Positions 21,200-31,870 of a stretch of DNA of 64,000 nucleotides are shown here, piece after piece (positions within the stretch are counted from its first letter, which is position 1; the number at the start of each line of letters is the position of its first letter). Origin of the DNA: Providencia alcalifaciens DSM 30120 (lineage in GTDB: Bacteria; Pseudomonadota; Gammaproteobacteria; Enterobacterales; Enterobacteriaceae); NCBI RefSeq assembly GCF_000173415.1, contig NZ_ABXW01000060.1:21288-85287 (forward strand). Direction: 5' to 3'. The notes beneath the pieces are model-generated. The model was not told where the DNA came from. It saw nothing but the letters and a program-made list of their open reading frames with translations, and made no database searches. The translations under genes were made by a program, and so were the position numbers.

Positions 21200-22192
21200 A
21201 TGAACACAAAACGCCGCACACAAGTTCTTTTACTGATTATTCTGCTGATTGCCGCCATTTCAGGGGGCTATTACTATCAATCGCTTCAGGACAAAACATT
21301 CGCTCTATATGGTAATGTGGATGTGCGTACCGTTAACCTCAGCTTCCGTGTCGGTGGTAAACTCGCCTCTTTAGAGGTTGATGAAGGGGCGCAAGTCAAA
21401 GCTGGACAGTTACTTGGAAAATTAGATGACGCTCCTTACATCAATGCCTTAAATAAAGCCAAAGGGCTCCGTGACAGTGCCAAAGCACAGTTAGCACTTA
21501 AAGAAAAAGGCTATCGCACCCAAGAAATCGCCCAAGTTGAAGCTGAAGTTGCCCAGCGCCAAGCTGCTTGGCAATATGCGGACAATTTTTATAAGCGCCA
21601 ACAGGGCTTAGCTGCCCAAAAACTGATATCTGCCAATGATCTGGATAATGCTAAAAATAACCGTAATCAAACGCTTGCCGCACTGAAAGCATCCCAAGAT
21701 AAACTTAATCAATATCAAAGTGGATTTCGCCAAGAAGAGATAGCCGCAGCACGAGGAGAATGGCTACAGGCAGAAGCGGCTGTTGCTCAAGCGGAACTCG
21801 ACCTTGCCGATACTCAGTTACTGGCTCCTTCTGATGGTACTGTATTAACCCGAGCCATCGAGCCAGGTACCATTATAGGCTCCGGTAATACCGTTTTTAG
21901 CGTAACCTTAACCCACCCTGTTTGGGTTCGCGCCTATGTTAGCGAAGCACATTTAGGCGATGCCGTACCCGGTAGTAAAGTTTTGTTATTTACCGATAGC
22001 CAACCCAATACGCCCTATCATGGCACTATTGGCTTTGTTTCCCCCACTGCCGAATTCACGCCAAAAAGCGTACAAACTCCGGATTTACGCACTGATTTAG
22101 TGTATCGCTTACGCATTATTGTCGATGATCCAAATGATAAACTTCGTCAAGGGATGCCCGTTACCGTTCAATTTGCGGCTCCTCAACAGTAG
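21200..22192 (+). CDS. ybhG: HlyD-family membrane fusion protein YbhG
   Basis: The periplasmic adaptor of the YbhGFSR ABC efflux pump. 330 residues: a membrane anchor at ~8-26, a biotinyl-lipoyl-like half-motif ([24 protein letters not shown], in part), a coiled-coil hairpin at ~95-190 rich in Ala, Gln and Lys, then the second lipoyl half ([20 protein letters not shown]) and a beta-barrel domain. It lies 66 bases after cecR and 8 bases before ybhF. Confidence 0.93.
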   Translation: MNTKRRTQVLLLIILLIAAISGGYYYQSLQDKTFALYGNVDVRTVNLSFRVGGKLASLEVDEGAQVKAGQLLGKLDDAPYINALNKAKGLRDSAKAQLALKEKGYRTQEIAQVEAEVAQRQAAWQYADNFYKRQQGLAAQKLISANDLDNAKNNRNQTLAALKASQDKLNQYQSGFRQEEIAAARGEWLQAEAAVAQAELDLADTQLLAPSDGTVLTRAIEPGTIIGSGNTVFSVTLTHPVWVRAYVSEAHLGDAVPGSKVLLFTDSQPNTPYHGTIGFVSPTAEFTPKSVQTPDLRTDLVYRLRIIVDDPNDKLRQGMPVTVQFAAPQQ

Positions 22193-22200
22193 GGCGCATT

Positions 22201-23940
22201 ATGGCTCAGCAACATATCATTTCGTTAAATTGTGTTGAGAAACATTTTGCCGGACTGGATACCCCTGCCGTTGAAAGCTTAACGACTGAAATTCATGGTG
22301 GTTCAGTCACCGGATTAGTCGGGCCTGATGGCGCAGGCAAAACCACACTGATGCGTATGCTTGCTGGGTTACTTAAGCCAGATTCAGGGCAAATTAGTTT
22401 AATGGGGTTAGATCCTATCCGAGACAGCATTGAGGTACGAGCTAACCTCGGCTACATGCCGCAAAAATTTGGGTTATATGAAGATTTAACTGTTCAAGAG
22501 AACCTTGATTTATATGCAGATCTTCGAGGTGTCGTTGGTGAAGAGCGCCAACAAACCTATCAACAATTACTGACATTCACTAGCCTCGAACCTTTTACTC
22601 AGCGTCTTGCTGGTAAGCTGTCAGGGGGAATGAAACAAAAATTGGGGCTTGCCTGTACTCTATTAGGTAAACCCAAAGTGTTACTTTTGGATGAACCCGG
22701 CGTTGGTGTTGACCCTATTGCCAGACGAGAACTTTGGCAAATGGTGCACACCTTAGCAGATGAAGGTATGTTGATCCTTTGGAGTACCTCGTATCTGGAC
22801 GAAGCAGAGCAATGCAAAGAAGTCCTTCTGCTCAACGAAGGCAAGCTACTCTATAGCGGAAAACCGGAGCAGCTGACGCAGAAGATGGTGGGTCGTTCAT
22901 TTTTACTCGAAGTGCCCGCCACCCAAAAACGTACCATTCTACAAAATGCATTAGTCTTGCCAGAAACCACAGATGGCGTAATTCAAGGGCGTTATATTCG
23001 ATTAATTTTAAAACCCCAAGCCTCTCAACATAGCTTACTTCAAGCGTTGAAAATGGATCATCAAACGCTTATTGAAGCCGAGCCTCGCTTTGAAGATGCC
23101 TTTATTGATCTCTTAGGGGGCGGTCCATCCCATCGTTCCGAACTCGCGGCTATCGTGCCACAAATTCCGCCAGCACCTAATGAAACGGTGATAGAAGCTC
23201 GCAATCTAACCAAAAAATTTGGGGATTTCGCAGCCACTGATACTGTCAATTTCCAAGTCAAACGGGGAGAGATTTTTGGGCTATTGGGACCGAATGGTGC
23301 AGGTAAATCTACTACGTTTAAAATGATGTGTGGGCTCATGAAACCCACCGATGGGCAAGCATTAGTGCTTGGGATGGATTTAAAAACCAGCTCAAATAAA
23401 GCTCGCCAACATCTCGGGTATATGGCGCAAAAATTTTCCCTCTATGGCAACCTCAAGGTCGGGCAAAACTTAAAATTCTTCTCCGGTGTATACGGTCTAC
23501 ATCATAAACAGCAAACCACCAAAATGCAGGAAATGATCAACGCCTTTAATTTTACGCCAATTATTAGCCAAATTACCGACTCCTTACCCCTCGGTTATAA
23601 ACAGCGACTCGCCCTCGCCTGCTCCTTGATGCATGAGCCAGATATTCTCTTTTTAGATGAACCCACTTCTGGTGTGGACCCGCTAACTCGCCGAGAATTT
23701 TGGTTACATATCAATGGGATGGTGGATAAAGGTGTGACCGTGATGGTCACAACCCACTTTATGGATGAGGCGGAATACTGTGACCGTATAGGACTCGTTT
23801 ATCATGGTAAAATCATTGCAGCGGGCACACCCGATGAATTGAAGCAGCAAGTTGCTAGCACTAAAAACCCCAATCCTTCCATGGAAGATGCTTTTATTGA
23901 ATTGATTTTTAACTACGATAAACAGCAGGAGGCGCAATGA
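22201..23940 (+). CDS. ybhF: Tandem ABC-transporter ATPase YbhF
   Basis: A 579-residue protein containing two ATP-binding cassettes. Cassette 1 (~1-230): [18 protein letters not shown] signature, [13 protein letters not shown]. Cassette 2 (~330-570): [10 protein letters not shown], a non-canonical signature LPLGYKQR, and [13 protein letters not shown]. The degenerate second signature also occurs in E. coli YbhF, so it is a family trait, implying unequal ATP sites. It energises the YbhS/YbhR permease pair; its stop overlaps the ybhS start by 4 bases (ATGA). Confidence 0.94.
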   Translation: MAQQHIISLNCVEKHFAGLDTPAVESLTTEIHGGSVTGLVGPDGAGKTTLMRMLAGLLKPDSGQISLMGLDPIRDSIEVRANLGYMPQKFGLYEDLTVQENLDLYADLRGVVGEERQQTYQQLLTFTSLEPFTQRLAGKLSGGMKQKLGLACTLLGKPKVLLLDEPGVGVDPIARRELWQMVHTLADEGMLILWSTSYLDEAEQCKEVLLLNEGKLLYSGKPEQLTQKMVGRSFLLEVPATQKRTILQNALVLPETTDGVIQGRYIRLILKPQASQHSLLQALKMDHQTLIEAEPRFEDAFIDLLGGGPSHRSELAAIVPQIPPAPNETVIEARNLTKKFGDFAATDTVNFQVKRGEIFGLLGPNGAGKSTTFKMMCGLMKPTDGQALVLGMDLKTSSNKARQHLGYMAQKFSLYGNLKVGQNLKFFSGVYGLHHKQQTTKMQEMINAFNFTPIISQITDSLPLGYKQRLALACSLMHEPDILFLDEPTSGVDPLTRREFWLHINGMVDKGVTVMVTTHFMDEAEYCDRIGLVYHGKIIAAGTPDELKQQVASTKNPNPSMEDAFIELIFNYDKQQEAQ

Positions 23941-25076
23941 GTACTACCGCTTCAGATTTTTCATGGCGTCGGCTAAAAGCACTCTGCTGGAAAGAGAGCA
24001 AACAGATTGTTCGTGATCCCAGCAGCGCATTGATAGCCATTGTTATCCCGCTGATGCTGCTGTTTATTTTTGGTTATGGAATTAATCTCGACTCCAGTAA
24101 ATTACGCGTTGGTATCTTGATGGATCAACAAAGCCAACCCGCTCGTGAATTAGTGGATGCCTTTACAGGGTCGCCTTTTATTGATGCCACCATCAGTGAT
24201 AACCGCAACTTATTGATTAATAAAATGCAGGCCGGAGAAATTCGCGGCATCGTGGTGATCCCCGTTAATTTTGCAGAGCAACTTTTGCGTCCCGATGGAC
24301 ATGCGGCAATTCAAGTGATTACCGATGGGAGCGAACCCAATACTGCCAATTTTGTTCAAGCCTATACCAAAGGGGTATGGCATACATGGCTTATCCAACA
24401 AGGTGAAAATCAAGGATACCCAACTGACCCACTGATCGAACTTAATATGCGCTATTGGTTTAATGAAGCGGCATTAAGCCAGCATTTTATTATTCCAGGC
24501 GCAATTAGTATTATCATGACTGTTGTCGGTGCGATATTAACGTCATTGGTTATTGCTCGAGAATGGGAGCGCGGTACGATGGAAGCGCTGCTTTCCACCC
24601 AAATTACCCGCACTGAGTTACTACTTTCTAAATTATTGCCTTACCAGCTTCTCGGCTCCTTTGTCATGGTGCTGTGTATGCTGGTGACAACCTTGATATT
24701 GGATATTCCGTATCGTGGCTCTTTATTAATTTTATTTGTGATCACCAGCTTATATTTAGCAACCGCGTTAGGCATGGGATTACTCATTTCTACTATTACT
24801 CGCAATCAATTTAATGCGGCAATGGTGGCACTAAATGCCGCGTTCTTACCTGCGATTATGCTTTCTGGATTTATTTTCGAAATCGATAGTATGCCGGTAT
24901 TTATTCAAGTCGTGACCTATTTCATTCCGGCTCGCTACTTTGTGAGTAGCCTGCAAACCTTGTTTTTAGCGGGGGATATCTACTTGGTATTATTGACTGA
25001 TTTCTTACTGCTGATTGCCTCAGCCATATTATTCATCGGCTTAACGGCGTTGAAAACGCGTCGTCGTTTGGATTGA
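23937..25076 (+). CDS. ybhS: ABC-2 type permease subunit YbhS
   Basis: A 379-residue inner-membrane permease of the ABC-2 class. One helix near the N-terminus ([22 protein letters not shown]) is followed by a large periplasmic domain and five C-terminal helices, including [27 protein letters not shown], where the ExERGTxExL coupling motif is clear. Translationally coupled to ybhF, and 7 bases before its partner ybhR. Confidence 0.93.
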   Translation: MSTTASDFSWRRLKALCWKESKQIVRDPSSALIAIVIPLMLLFIFGYGINLDSSKLRVGILMDQQSQPARELVDAFTGSPFIDATISDNRNLLINKMQAGEIRGIVVIPVNFAEQLLRPDGHAAIQVITDGSEPNTANFVQAYTKGVWHTWLIQQGENQGYPTDPLIELNMRYWFNEAALSQHFIIPGAISIIMTVVGAILTSLVIAREWERGTMEALLSTQITRTELLLSKLLPYQLLGSFVMVLCMLVTTLILDIPYRGSLLILFVITSLYLATALGMGLLISTITRNQFNAAMVALNAAFLPAIMLSGFIFEIDSMPVFIQVVTYFIPARYFVSSLQTLFLAGDIYLVLLTDFLLLIASAILFIGLTALKTRRRLD

Positions 25077-25083
25077 GGTTCCT

Positions 25084-26190
25084 ATGTTTTATCGCCTTTA
25101 CACCTTAATTATGAAAGAGTTGCAATCGTTATTGCAGGAAAAACAGACACGTATTATTTTGATCATGCCTGTCATTTTCCAGATGATTCTCTTTCCGCTG
25201 GCAGCAACCTTAGAAGTCACGAATACCACCATTGCCATTTTTGACCAAGATAGCGGTGAGCACTCTATTGAACTCACCCAACGGCTAGCCAAAGCGAGTG
25301 CATTTTCTCATGTTCTTTTGCTAAAAAATGAAGCGGAGATCCGCGATACGATCAATAACCGTAAAGCCCTATTGGTCGTCCGTTTTAATCAAAATTTCAG
25401 TGCAGATATTGCCAGTCATCACACCGCCAATATGATGCTACTACTCGATGGTCGAAACTCAAATAGCGCGCAAATTGCCGCGAACTATATTGAGCAAATC
25501 GTCACGCAATACCAGCAGGAGCTCACGCAAACACAGCTGAAGCCCAATAATAGTGAGCTGATAGTCCGCAATTGGTATAACCCAAATCTAGATTATAAAT
25601 GGTTTATCGTGCCATCGTTGGTCGCGCTGATTACGACGATTGGGGTTCTTATCGTAACCTCGCTGTCAATTGCGAGAGAGCGTGAACAAGGTACTCTAGA
25701 TCAATTATTGGTTTCCCCTCTCACGACATGGCAAATCTTTATTGGTAAGGCAATCCCGGCTTTAGTCGTTGCCACCGCACAAGCTACCTTAGTGTTAGTG
25801 ATTGGGATCTTTTGCTATAAAATCCCGTTTGCTGGTTCACTATTACTGTTCTACGGTACGATGATCTTTTATGGCTTATCGCTGGTGGGGTTTGGTTTGT
25901 TGATCTCTGCATTATGTTCGACACAGCAGCAAGCGTTCATCGGGGTATTTGTGTTTATGATGCCAGCAGTGCTGCTATCTGGTTATATCTCACCTGTCGA
26001 GAATATGCCTGTTTGGCTGCAAGACATTACATGGATTAACCCGATTCGCCATTTCACGGATATTACCAAGCAGATCTACCTCAAAGATGCCGACTTCTCG
26101 GTGATATTTCATAGCCTATGGCCACTTCTGATTATTTTCCTAGTCACCAGTACCCTAGCCTATTATCTATTTCGCAAAAAAATCGCGTAA
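25084..26190 (+). CDS. ybhR: ABC-2 type permease subunit YbhR
   Basis: The 368-residue second permease half of the YbhGFSR pump, with the same architecture as YbhS: one N-terminal helix, a periplasmic domain, and five C-terminal helices with [16 protein letters not shown] as the coupling motif. The two permeases are paralogues and likely form a heterodimer. It ends the operon, and a strong terminator follows. Confidence 0.93.
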   Translation: MFYRLYTLIMKELQSLLQEKQTRIILIMPVIFQMILFPLAATLEVTNTTIAIFDQDSGEHSIELTQRLAKASAFSHVLLLKNEAEIRDTINNRKALLVVRFNQNFSADIASHHTANMMLLLDGRNSNSAQIAANYIEQIVTQYQQELTQTQLKPNNSELIVRNWYNPNLDYKWFIVPSLVALITTIGVLIVTSLSIAREREQGTLDQLLVSPLTTWQIFIGKAIPALVVATAQATLVLVIGIFCYKIPFAGSLLLFYGTMIFYGLSLVGFGLLISALCSTQQQAFIGVFVFMMPAVLLSGYISPVENMPVWLQDITWINPIRHFTDITKQIYLKDADFSVIFHSLWPLLIIFLVTSTLAYYLFRKKIA

Positions 26191-26211
26191 TAACCAGATA
26201 GAAGCCATAAA

Positions 26212-26246
26212 AAACCCCGCAACAACTGAGTTATTGCGGGGTTTCG
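26212..26246. terminator. Terminator between convergent ybhR and ybhL
   Basis: A perfect 11-bp GC-rich stem (AAACCCCGCAA with TTGCGGGGTTT) around an 11-base loop, flanked by A- and T-runs, so it can act on both strands. Confidence 0.9.
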
Positions 26247-26270
26247 TGTTTCAATCTGTTCAACTAACGA

Positions 26271-26978
26271 TTAACGGCGATCACCAAAAATACGCAGTAA
26301 CATTAAGAACAGGTTGATGAAGTCTAAGTACAGAGATAACGCACCCATAATTGAGTATTTACGCATATTTTCTCTGTCATCTTGGTTGATCTGCTCACCC
26401 ATTTCTTTCAGTTTTTGAGTGTCATATGCTGTTAATGCAGCAAACAGTAACACCCCACCGTAAGTGATGACCCAGTACATCATTGAGCTTTGCAGCCAGA
26501 TGTTAACCAGTGAAGCTACAACTAAACCAATCAGTGCCATAAACAGGAAGTTACCCATTCCTGTTAAGCTACGCTTCGTGGTGTAACCAAAGAAGCTCAG
26601 TGCACCAAACATAACGGCGGTAATGATAAAGGTACCTACAACAGATTCACCAGTATAAACCGCTAAAATCACAGAGATAGTGAGACCCGTTAGCAATGCG
26701 TACAGCATAAACATACCTGTCGCAATCGCACCGCTCATTTTAGGCAGTAAAAAAGACAACCCCATCACTAAACCAAGTTCAGCGATGATCATGCCGAAAA
26801 ATAGCACTTTATTTGTAGCGATAGTAAAAAACAGGCCGCTGCTTAAGGAATACCAAGCAACAAAAGCCGTGAGCAATAATCCAACTGTCATCCAACCGTA
26901 GACTTGGGACATAAATGCCTGAACGCCAGTGCTGGCATTCTGGACAAGAGAATCATTACGTTGATCAAATTGACCCAT
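26271..26978 (-). CDS. ybhL: Bax inhibitor-1 family membrane protein YbhL
   Basis: A 235-residue inner-membrane protein with seven hydrophobic segments, belonging to the BI-1/YccA family of putative ion-leak channels and protease modulators. Features shared with E. coli YbhL are VYGWMTVGLLLTAFVAW, GYTTKRSLTGMGNFLFMALIG (in part), the Asp-containing ALTAYDTQKLKEMGEQI and the C-terminal LYLDFINLFLMLLRIFGDRR. Function in bacteria is poorly defined. Monocistronic, upstream of the moa genes as in E. coli. Confidence 0.93.
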   Translation of the reverse strand: MGQFDQRNDSLVQNASTGVQAFMSQVYGWMTVGLLLTAFVAWYSLSSGLFFTIATNKVLFFGMIIAELGLVMGLSFLLPKMSGAIATGMFMLYALLTGLTISVILAVYTGESVVGTFIITAVMFGALSFFGYTTKRSLTGMGNFLFMALIGLVVASLVNIWLQSSMMYWVITYGGVLLFAALTAYDTQKLKEMGEQINQDDRENMRKYSIMGALSLYLDFINLFLMLLRIFGDRR

Positions 26979-27131
26979 GATGGTTACCCTTCCATTTTAA
27001 GTAAAATCGACCCAGCAAAACCACCAACAGAGTAATCCTTACTGTGATCGGACAAATTTGTTCCAAAGTTTATCACAATATTTTGACATTACCATTCGGC
27101 TTATTCGCATTTTCCGCATAACTATTTTGGA

Positions 27132-27584
27132 TTACCAGCGGTTTGCTGATGCTTCATCACTCTCTTTAGCTTCAACCCAACGCTCGTTATCGGGAAGAGA
27201 CTCTTTCTTCCAAAATGGTGCTTTCGTTTTTAGGTAGTCCATGATGAATTCAGCCGCTTGGAATGCGGCATTACGGTGTGCACTTGTCACCCCGACAAAC
27301 ACGATTTCTTCGCCCGGTTGTAAAATGCCGATACGATGAATAACACTGACTCGCTGTAATGGCCAACGCTCTCTAGATTGCATCACTATGTCAGATAATG
27401 CTTTTTCTGTCATACCGGGGTAGTGCTCAAGCGTAAGAGCGGCAACGCTATCCCCTAAATTATGATTACGTACTTTTCCGGTAAACGTGACAACCGCGCC
27501 ATCACTATCACATTGAGCTAGCCATGAATATTGCTCGCCCACACTGAAATTTTCGGTTTGTACTGCAATATGGGTGTTATTCAT
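27132..27584 (-). CDS. moaE: Molybdopterin synthase catalytic subunit MoaE
   Basis: The large subunit of molybdopterin synthase, which builds the dithiolene of molybdopterin from cPMP using thiocarboxylated MoaD. 150 residues. Conserved parts include GAVVTFTGKVRNHN, HRIGILQPGEEIVFVGVTSAHR and the catalytic-lysine region LKTKAPFWKKE. Last gene of moaACDE, 2 bases after the moaD stop. Confidence 0.95.
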   Translation of the reverse strand: MNNTHIAVQTENFSVGEQYSWLAQCDSDGAVVTFTGKVRNHNLGDSVAALTLEHYPGMTEKALSDIVMQSRERWPLQRVSVIHRIGILQPGEEIVFVGVTSAHRNAAFQAAEFIMDYLKTKAPFWKKESLPDNERWVEAKESDEASANRW

Positions 27585-27586
27585 GC

Positions 27587-27832
27587 TTAGCCTCCAGTGA
27601 CAGGCGGGAAAAAGGCGACTTCATCACCAGCCGTGAGCGGGTGGTCAGCTGAAACAAACGATTGATTAACAGCGGCTAACAATTTGCCATCTTCCAGTGC
27701 CAGAGCCCAACGTTCGCCCTTTTGTGATAATGCTTGGCGCAGTGCTTCAACGGTTGGGTAATCTGCGGATAACACTAAACGGTCAGTACCAACTAACTCG
27801 CGAACTTGAGCAAAAAAGAGGACAGTAATCAT
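27587..27832 (-). CDS. moaD: Molybdopterin synthase sulfur-carrier subunit MoaD
   Basis: An 81-residue ubiquitin-fold sulfur carrier whose C-terminal Gly-Gly (FFPPVTGG) is adenylated by MoeB and then thiocarboxylated. Its start overlaps the moaC stop by 4 bases, and moaE follows 2 bases after its end, matching the 1:1 need for the two synthase subunits. Confidence 0.95.
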   Translation of the reverse strand: MITVLFFAQVRELVGTDRLVLSADYPTVEALRQALSQKGERWALALEDGKLLAAVNQSFVSADHPLTAGDEVAFFPPVTGG

Positions 27833-28308
27833 ACTTCCACCTTAAAATGACCTGATTTTCCACCGGTTTTTTCTAATAAACGTACCGGACCAATCACCAT
27901 ATCTTTTTGCACCGCTTTGCACATGTCATAGATGGTTAACGCAGCAACTGATGCCGCCGTCAAAGCCTCCATTTCTACCCCTGTTTTCCCTGTTAGACGA
28001 CAACAGGTTTCGATGCGTACACGATTATGCTCTGGTTCCGCTTCAAGAGTGACTTCAACTTTTGTCAGTAACAAAGGGTGACACAGTGGGATTAACTGCC
28101 ATGTGTTTTTTGCTGCTTGGATCCCTGCAATACGTGCTGTTGCGAACACATCACCTTTATGGTGACTACCCTCCACAATCATCGCTAATGTTTCTGGGTT
28201 CATGGTCACAAACGCTTCTGCGCGCGCTTCTCGGACAGTTTCAGCTTTTGCTGATACATCAACCATATGCGCCTCGCCCGACGCATTAAGGTGGGTCAGT
28301 TGGGACAT
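27829..28308 (-). CDS. moaC: Cyclic pyranopterin monophosphate synthase MoaC
   Basis: Works after MoaA to turn 3',8-cyclo-GTP into cyclic pyranopterin monophosphate. The 159-residue protein contains the family blocks [50 protein letters not shown] and [19 protein letters not shown]. It lies only 26 bases after moaA; there is no moaB between them. Confidence 0.96.
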   Translation of the reverse strand: MSQLTHLNASGEAHMVDVSAKAETVREARAEAFVTMNPETLAMIVEGSHHKGDVFATARIAGIQAAKNTWQLIPLCHPLLLTKVEVTLEAEPEHNRVRIETCCRLTGKTGVEMEALTAASVAALTIYDMCKAVQKDMVIGPVRLLEKTGGKSGHFKVEV

Positions 28309-28334
28309 AATTACTCCTGAAAATCAAAAAATTA

Positions 28335-29315
28335 TTAACCGCCAATAACGGAAAGATTTGGGGTGATCCCGCTGTCGCCTTGGTGAAGAAAATGGGTTTC
28401 GCGCTTAGACATTAAACCACTTTGGATGCGCGCTTTCAGGGCTTCATTCTGGTTTTCATCACCCAGTAAATCACGCAATGGAATCCCATTTTCACCAAAT
28501 AAGCACAGATGCAGATTGCCCAAAGAAGAAACTCTTAAACGGTTACAACTTTGGCAGAAATCCTTCTCATACGGCATGATCAGCCCGATTTCCCCTTGAT
28601 AGTCAGGGTGGCTAAAGACTTGGGCGGGACCATCACTACGAGAACGAGGCTGCATATACCAACCTTCTGCAATAAGACGATCACGAACGGTTTCACCAGA
28701 CACATGGTAACGTTGGAATAGACTGCTCCCTTCCCCGGTCTCCATGAGTTCAATAAAACGTAATTGAATTGGACGATGTTTGATCCAATTTAAGAATGAC
28801 TTGAGGGCGATATCATTGACATTTTTCATCAAGACCGCGTTGACTTTGACTTTGTCAAAACCGGCATCAAATGCAGCATCGATACCTTTCATCACTTGGA
28901 AGAATTTGTCTTGTCCAGTGATCGCTGCAAATTGGCGAGGATCAAGGCTATCAACACTCACATTCACCGCATTTAAACCCGCATCACGCCATGCTTGCAC
29001 ATCTCTCGCCATGCGATAGCCATTGGTTGTTACCGCGATTTTTTTGATCGAATCATTTTCTTTAATCGCCGCAATAATGTCAGTGAAATCTTTACGCATT
29101 GTGGGCTCGCCACCAGTAATACGCACTTTTTCTGTGCCAAGTTCGGCAAAAGCGCGGCTCACTCGACGAATTTCATCCAGTGTTAAGAATTCGTGGCGAC
29201 CACTTGGTTTGTAACCATCAGGCAGGCAATATGTGCAACGGAAGTTGCAAACATCGGTTATAGATAAACGAAGATAGTAAAATTTTCGGTCAAATTGATC
29301 GACAAGTTGCTGCAT
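28335..29315 (-). CDS. moaA: GTP 3',8-cyclase MoaA
   Basis: A radical-SAM enzyme that starts molybdopterin synthesis by cyclising GTP. 326 residues. The first iron-sulfur cluster is bound by CNFRCTYC (CxxxCxxC), the second by [18 protein letters not shown], and the essential C-terminal Gly-Gly is present (SVIGG). The start was set at ATG 29315 ([18 protein letters not shown]) with AAGGTG upstream; the longer frame to 29363 runs back through the riboswitch. A Moco riboswitch and a probable ModE site lie upstream, predicting control by both cofactor and molybdate. Confidence 0.96.
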   Translation of the reverse strand: MQQLVDQFDRKFYYLRLSITDVCNFRCTYCLPDGYKPSGRHEFLTLDEIRRVSRAFAELGTEKVRITGGEPTMRKDFTDIIAAIKENDSIKKIAVTTNGYRMARDVQAWRDAGLNAVNVSVDSLDPRQFAAITGQDKFFQVMKGIDAAFDAGFDKVKVNAVLMKNVNDIALKSFLNWIKHRPIQLRFIELMETGEGSSLFQRYHVSGETVRDRLIAEGWYMQPRSRSDGPAQVFSHPDYQGEIGLIMPYEKDFCQSCNRLRVSSLGNLHLCLFGENGIPLRDLLGDENQNEALKARIQSGLMSKRETHFLHQGDSGITPNLSVIGG

Positions 29316-29327
29316 ATTCACACCTTT

Positions 29328-29430
29328 CCAAATACGGGAGATGCAGACATTTCTATCTCGCACCCTGGTGACTCAAGGCCACGGCCAGAACATCATATTC
29401 ATCAGGAACTTAGACGCAAAGGCTAGGAGT
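29328..29430 (-). promoter_or_regulatory. Molybdenum-cofactor (Moco) riboswitch upstream of moaA
   Basis: Read on the minus strand, the ~100 bases just before moaA contain the landmarks I remember of the Moco RNA motif: an opening ACTCCTAGCCTTTGCGTC, a central GGCCGTGGCC, then GAGTCACCAGGGTGCGAG, and CTCCCGTATTTGGA close to the ribosome binding site. The element commonly precedes moaA in Enterobacteria and lowers expression when cofactor is abundant. Boundaries are approximate. Confidence 0.85.
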
Positions 29431-29549
29431 TTTATCGGGAACCCAGTCTGTAGATAAAGTCCAAATCGTTAAGACGATTATCGTCACTTGGTTCACTTAT
29501 TTTCTGTAAGGATTTTAGCCCATTGCAAACCAAAAAGCGAACCAAAATA

Positions 29550-29573
29550 CGATATATAACTTAATATACAACG
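29550..29573. promoter_or_regulatory. Probable ModE operator upstream of moaA
   Basis: A 24-nt imperfect palindrome, CGATATAT-N8-ATACAACG. It matches the site upstream of modA (50597-50620) at 18 of 24 positions and in orientation, and has the length and half-site form of the E. coli modA operator as I recall it. In E. coli ModE activates moaA. Confidence 0.65.
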
Positions 29574-29843
29574 ACTTATGGAAGCAGTAACTAATTTCAG
29601 AAGTCCTTATTATTATAGATAATTTTCTCTTCTTCCTATGCTAAAACCTAAATTCATCTGTCAAATCTTCGTCAAAATGAGGTTAATTCTATGCACATTG
29701 TTTGTTGTAGATCAGTTTTATACCGCGCTTTTTGATAGATAAAACCAAGAACCCAGAAATATGATGCTGCGAGTTATTACATCACGGCATTTCCATCTGG
29801 TAATATAAAGAATAATTTTAAATGACATGCTAGAGGATAAAAC
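29574..29843. other. Non-coding region before the ADP-ribosyltransferase gene
   Basis: AT-rich sequence, part of the 528 bases between moaA and the next gene. AGAGGA at 29832-29837 is the ribosome binding site of the gene at 29844. I see no integrase, repeat or convincing operator here. Confidence 0.5.
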
Positions 29844-30674
29844 ATGTATTTAAATTCAGCGAATTCAAAAAATAATAATCCATATTATTTTACAACAAAT
29901 AATACCCAGCTAATTTCTATTTATGAAAAACAACATCTCAATTATCTTGATAAAATGATGACCAATGAAAATATTTCATCTCATATTCCTTATTATACTG
30001 ATGGGCTTAATGAATTAAGCCAACATTACACTAAGGAATATTTAGATAATGAAACAGCACTTGATATTCATGACCAAATTCGACTATTTAATAATACGCA
30101 TTCCTTTAACAATATGCATTTTGTAGATTGGTTTGCTCTACAGGACTATAAACATGCTGGGTATGTCAAAATTAATCAAACATTGCGGGATAATCTACAC
30201 AACGCCACTCACTATCCAGCAGAAATAAAACAGCTTTATTTAACCTTAATGCATCAAATATTATTGCAATCTATTCCACTTAAACATGAAGAAATCCTCT
30301 ACCGAGGAGAAGTTCGTGATATTAACTTCACTCATAGGCTCAATAAAGGCGATGTAATAAAATCTCATGCATTTTGGAGTACATCAAAAAATAAAGAGAC
30401 CGCCAATAGTTTTTGTGATGATGCGAATAGTTTAACAAATGATGAATTTAATATTTTCTACGTTATTGAGAATAATAGCCCTTATTCAGGCGCCAGTATT
30501 AGTCAAATTCTGCGCGATAGTGAAAATGAGTTTTTATTTTTACCACAAACTGAATTTAACGTTATCGATACCTACCGTGATGAGAAAAATAACATTTTCA
30601 ATGTACGATTAGAAACTGTCCCAACCACTGAATATGCGCTTACCGAAAAAATTCATCAGATTATTTTTTCTTAA
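29844..30674 (+). CDS. Putative mono-ADP-ribosyltransferase (R-S-E class), orphan
   Basis: A 276-residue soluble protein with all three signature elements of arginine-type ADP-ribosyltransferases in order: Arg154 in EEILYRGE, Ser-Thr-Ser at 179-181 in HAFWSTSKNKETA, and the ExE pair Glu227/Glu229 in SENEFLFLPQTEF. The helix ahead of the Arg strand, DYKHAGYVKINQTLRDNL (~115-132), matches the Y-x-x-IN-x-x-LR pattern of ExoS- and SpvB-like toxins. Residues 1-~90 are Asn- and Tyr-rich and unassigned. There is no signal peptide or membrane segment, so export would need a specialised secretion system, or the target is intracellular. It is markedly AT-rich, stands alone between moa and ybhK, and has no obvious immunity, antitoxin or chaperone gene beside it. 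Fold call is strong; target and biological role are unknown. Confidence 0.78.
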   Translation: MYLNSANSKNNNPYYFTTNNTQLISIYEKQHLNYLDKMMTNENISSHIPYYTDGLNELSQHYTKEYLDNETALDIHDQIRLFNNTHSFNNMHFVDWFALQDYKHAGYVKINQTLRDNLHNATHYPAEIKQLYLTLMHQILLQSIPLKHEEILYRGEVRDINFTHRLNKGDVIKSHAFWSTSKNKETANSFCDDANSLTNDEFNIFYVIENNSPYSGASISQILRDSENEFLFLPQTEFNVIDTYRDEKNNIFNVRLETVPTTEYALTEKIHQIIFS

Positions 30675-30910
30675 TTATCTTAATTAGAAGGCATCTCAAT
30701 TTCTCTTGTATGATTCTGTTTCCACGCCTTATTCGTCCATTTCACTTAGCTCTTTACACAATAAATTTGTGATACCGATCGAGAATATTCTCTTTTATTG
30801 TTTTTTATCACGGTAAGTAAACTTCAGATGATGTTTTATGATAAATTAGCGCCAATTTTGTTTTAGCGCTGATTCTAGAAACATAGATTGATAGTTTAAA
30901 TAGGAACACT

Positions 30911-31819
30911 ATGCCAAACCGTAGTTTGACAAATCTTAATCACGTCGTCGCTCTCGGGGGTGGACATGGACTTGGTCGAGTGATGTCTTCTCTTTCATCT
31001 TTAGGCTCTCGTTTGACTGGCATCGTCACCACTACCGATAATGGTGGTTCTACTGGTCGTATTCGCCGTTCAGAGGGCGGAATCGCTTGGGGCGATATGC
31101 GTAACTGCTTGAACCAGCTGATTACCGAACCCTCTATTGCATCCAAGATGTTTGAATATCGATTTGCAGGAACAGGAGAATTATCAGGGCATAATCTTGG
31201 CAACCTGATGTTAAAATCACTGGATCATTTAAGTGTTCGTCCACTCGAAGCCATCAATCTAATTCGTAATATGTTAAAGGTGGATGCGCAGTTAATCCCG
31301 ATGTCTGAATCTCCCGTCGACCTGATGGCAATTGATGATATGGGTAATGAAGTCTACGGTGAAGTTAACGTTGATGCTCTCGCCGAGTTACCGAAAGAAT
31401 TACGCCTGTATCCGCCTGTAAAAGCCACTTCCGAAGCCCTTGATGCTATCCATCAAGCAGATTTGATTTTCATTGGTCCGGGCAGTTTTTTTACCAGCCT
31501 AATGCCTCTTTTGTTACTCGATGATATTGCTTGTGCACTGAAAGAAAGCCAAGCACCTATGGTGTACATCGGGAATTTAGGGAAGGAAATCAGTACGTCA
31601 GCAGCTAGCCTCACACTTCCCGAAAAACTCGTGATGATGGAACAGTATATTGGGCGCAAAAAAATCGATGCGGTCATTGTTGGACCCCGTACTGATGTGA
31701 GTACAATCATCCAAGAACGCAAGGTCACTCAACGTGTTTTAGAAGCAGACGATATTCCTTATCGCCATGACCGAAACCTGCTATTAAAGGCGATTGAAGA
31801 AACCATTCCTCTTTTGTAA
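30911..31819 (+). CDS. ybhK: YbhK, YvcK/CofD-like gluconeogenesis factor family
   Basis: A 302-residue protein, the same length as E. coli YbhK. The N-terminus has the nucleotide-binding [17 protein letters not shown] and [17 protein letters not shown]; further on are [23 protein letters not shown] and [12 protein letters not shown]. It belongs to the CofD/YvcK superfamily; the B. subtilis member binds UDP-sugars and affects cell shape and growth on gluconeogenic carbon sources. The role in Enterobacteria is not fixed. AGGA lies 6 bases before the ATG. Adjacent to moaA in E. coli; here the ADP-ribosyltransferase gene lies between. Confidence 0.92.
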   Translation: MPNRSLTNLNHVVALGGGHGLGRVMSSLSSLGSRLTGIVTTTDNGGSTGRIRRSEGGIAWGDMRNCLNQLITEPSIASKMFEYRFAGTGELSGHNLGNLMLKSLDHLSVRPLEAINLIRNMLKVDAQLIPMSESPVDLMAIDDMGNEVYGEVNVDALAELPKELRLYPPVKATSEALDAIHQADLIFIGPGSFFTSLMPLLLLDDIACALKESQAPMVYIGNLGKEISTSAASLTLPEKLVMMEQYIGRKKIDAVIVGPRTDVSTIIQERKVTQRVLEADDIPYRHDRNLLLKAIEETIPLL

Positions 31820-31830
31820 TACATTGAATA

Positions 31831-31860
31831 TGAAGTTACAGGTTAATACCTGTAGCTTCA
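31831..31860. terminator. Hairpin between convergent ybhK and pgtA
   Basis: TGAAGTTACAGGT pairs with ACCTGTAGCTTCA (one G-T wobble) around TAAT, occupying nearly the whole 51-base gap. T-runs are short, so efficiency is uncertain. Confidence 0.65.
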
Positions 31861-31870
31861 TTAGCTCATC

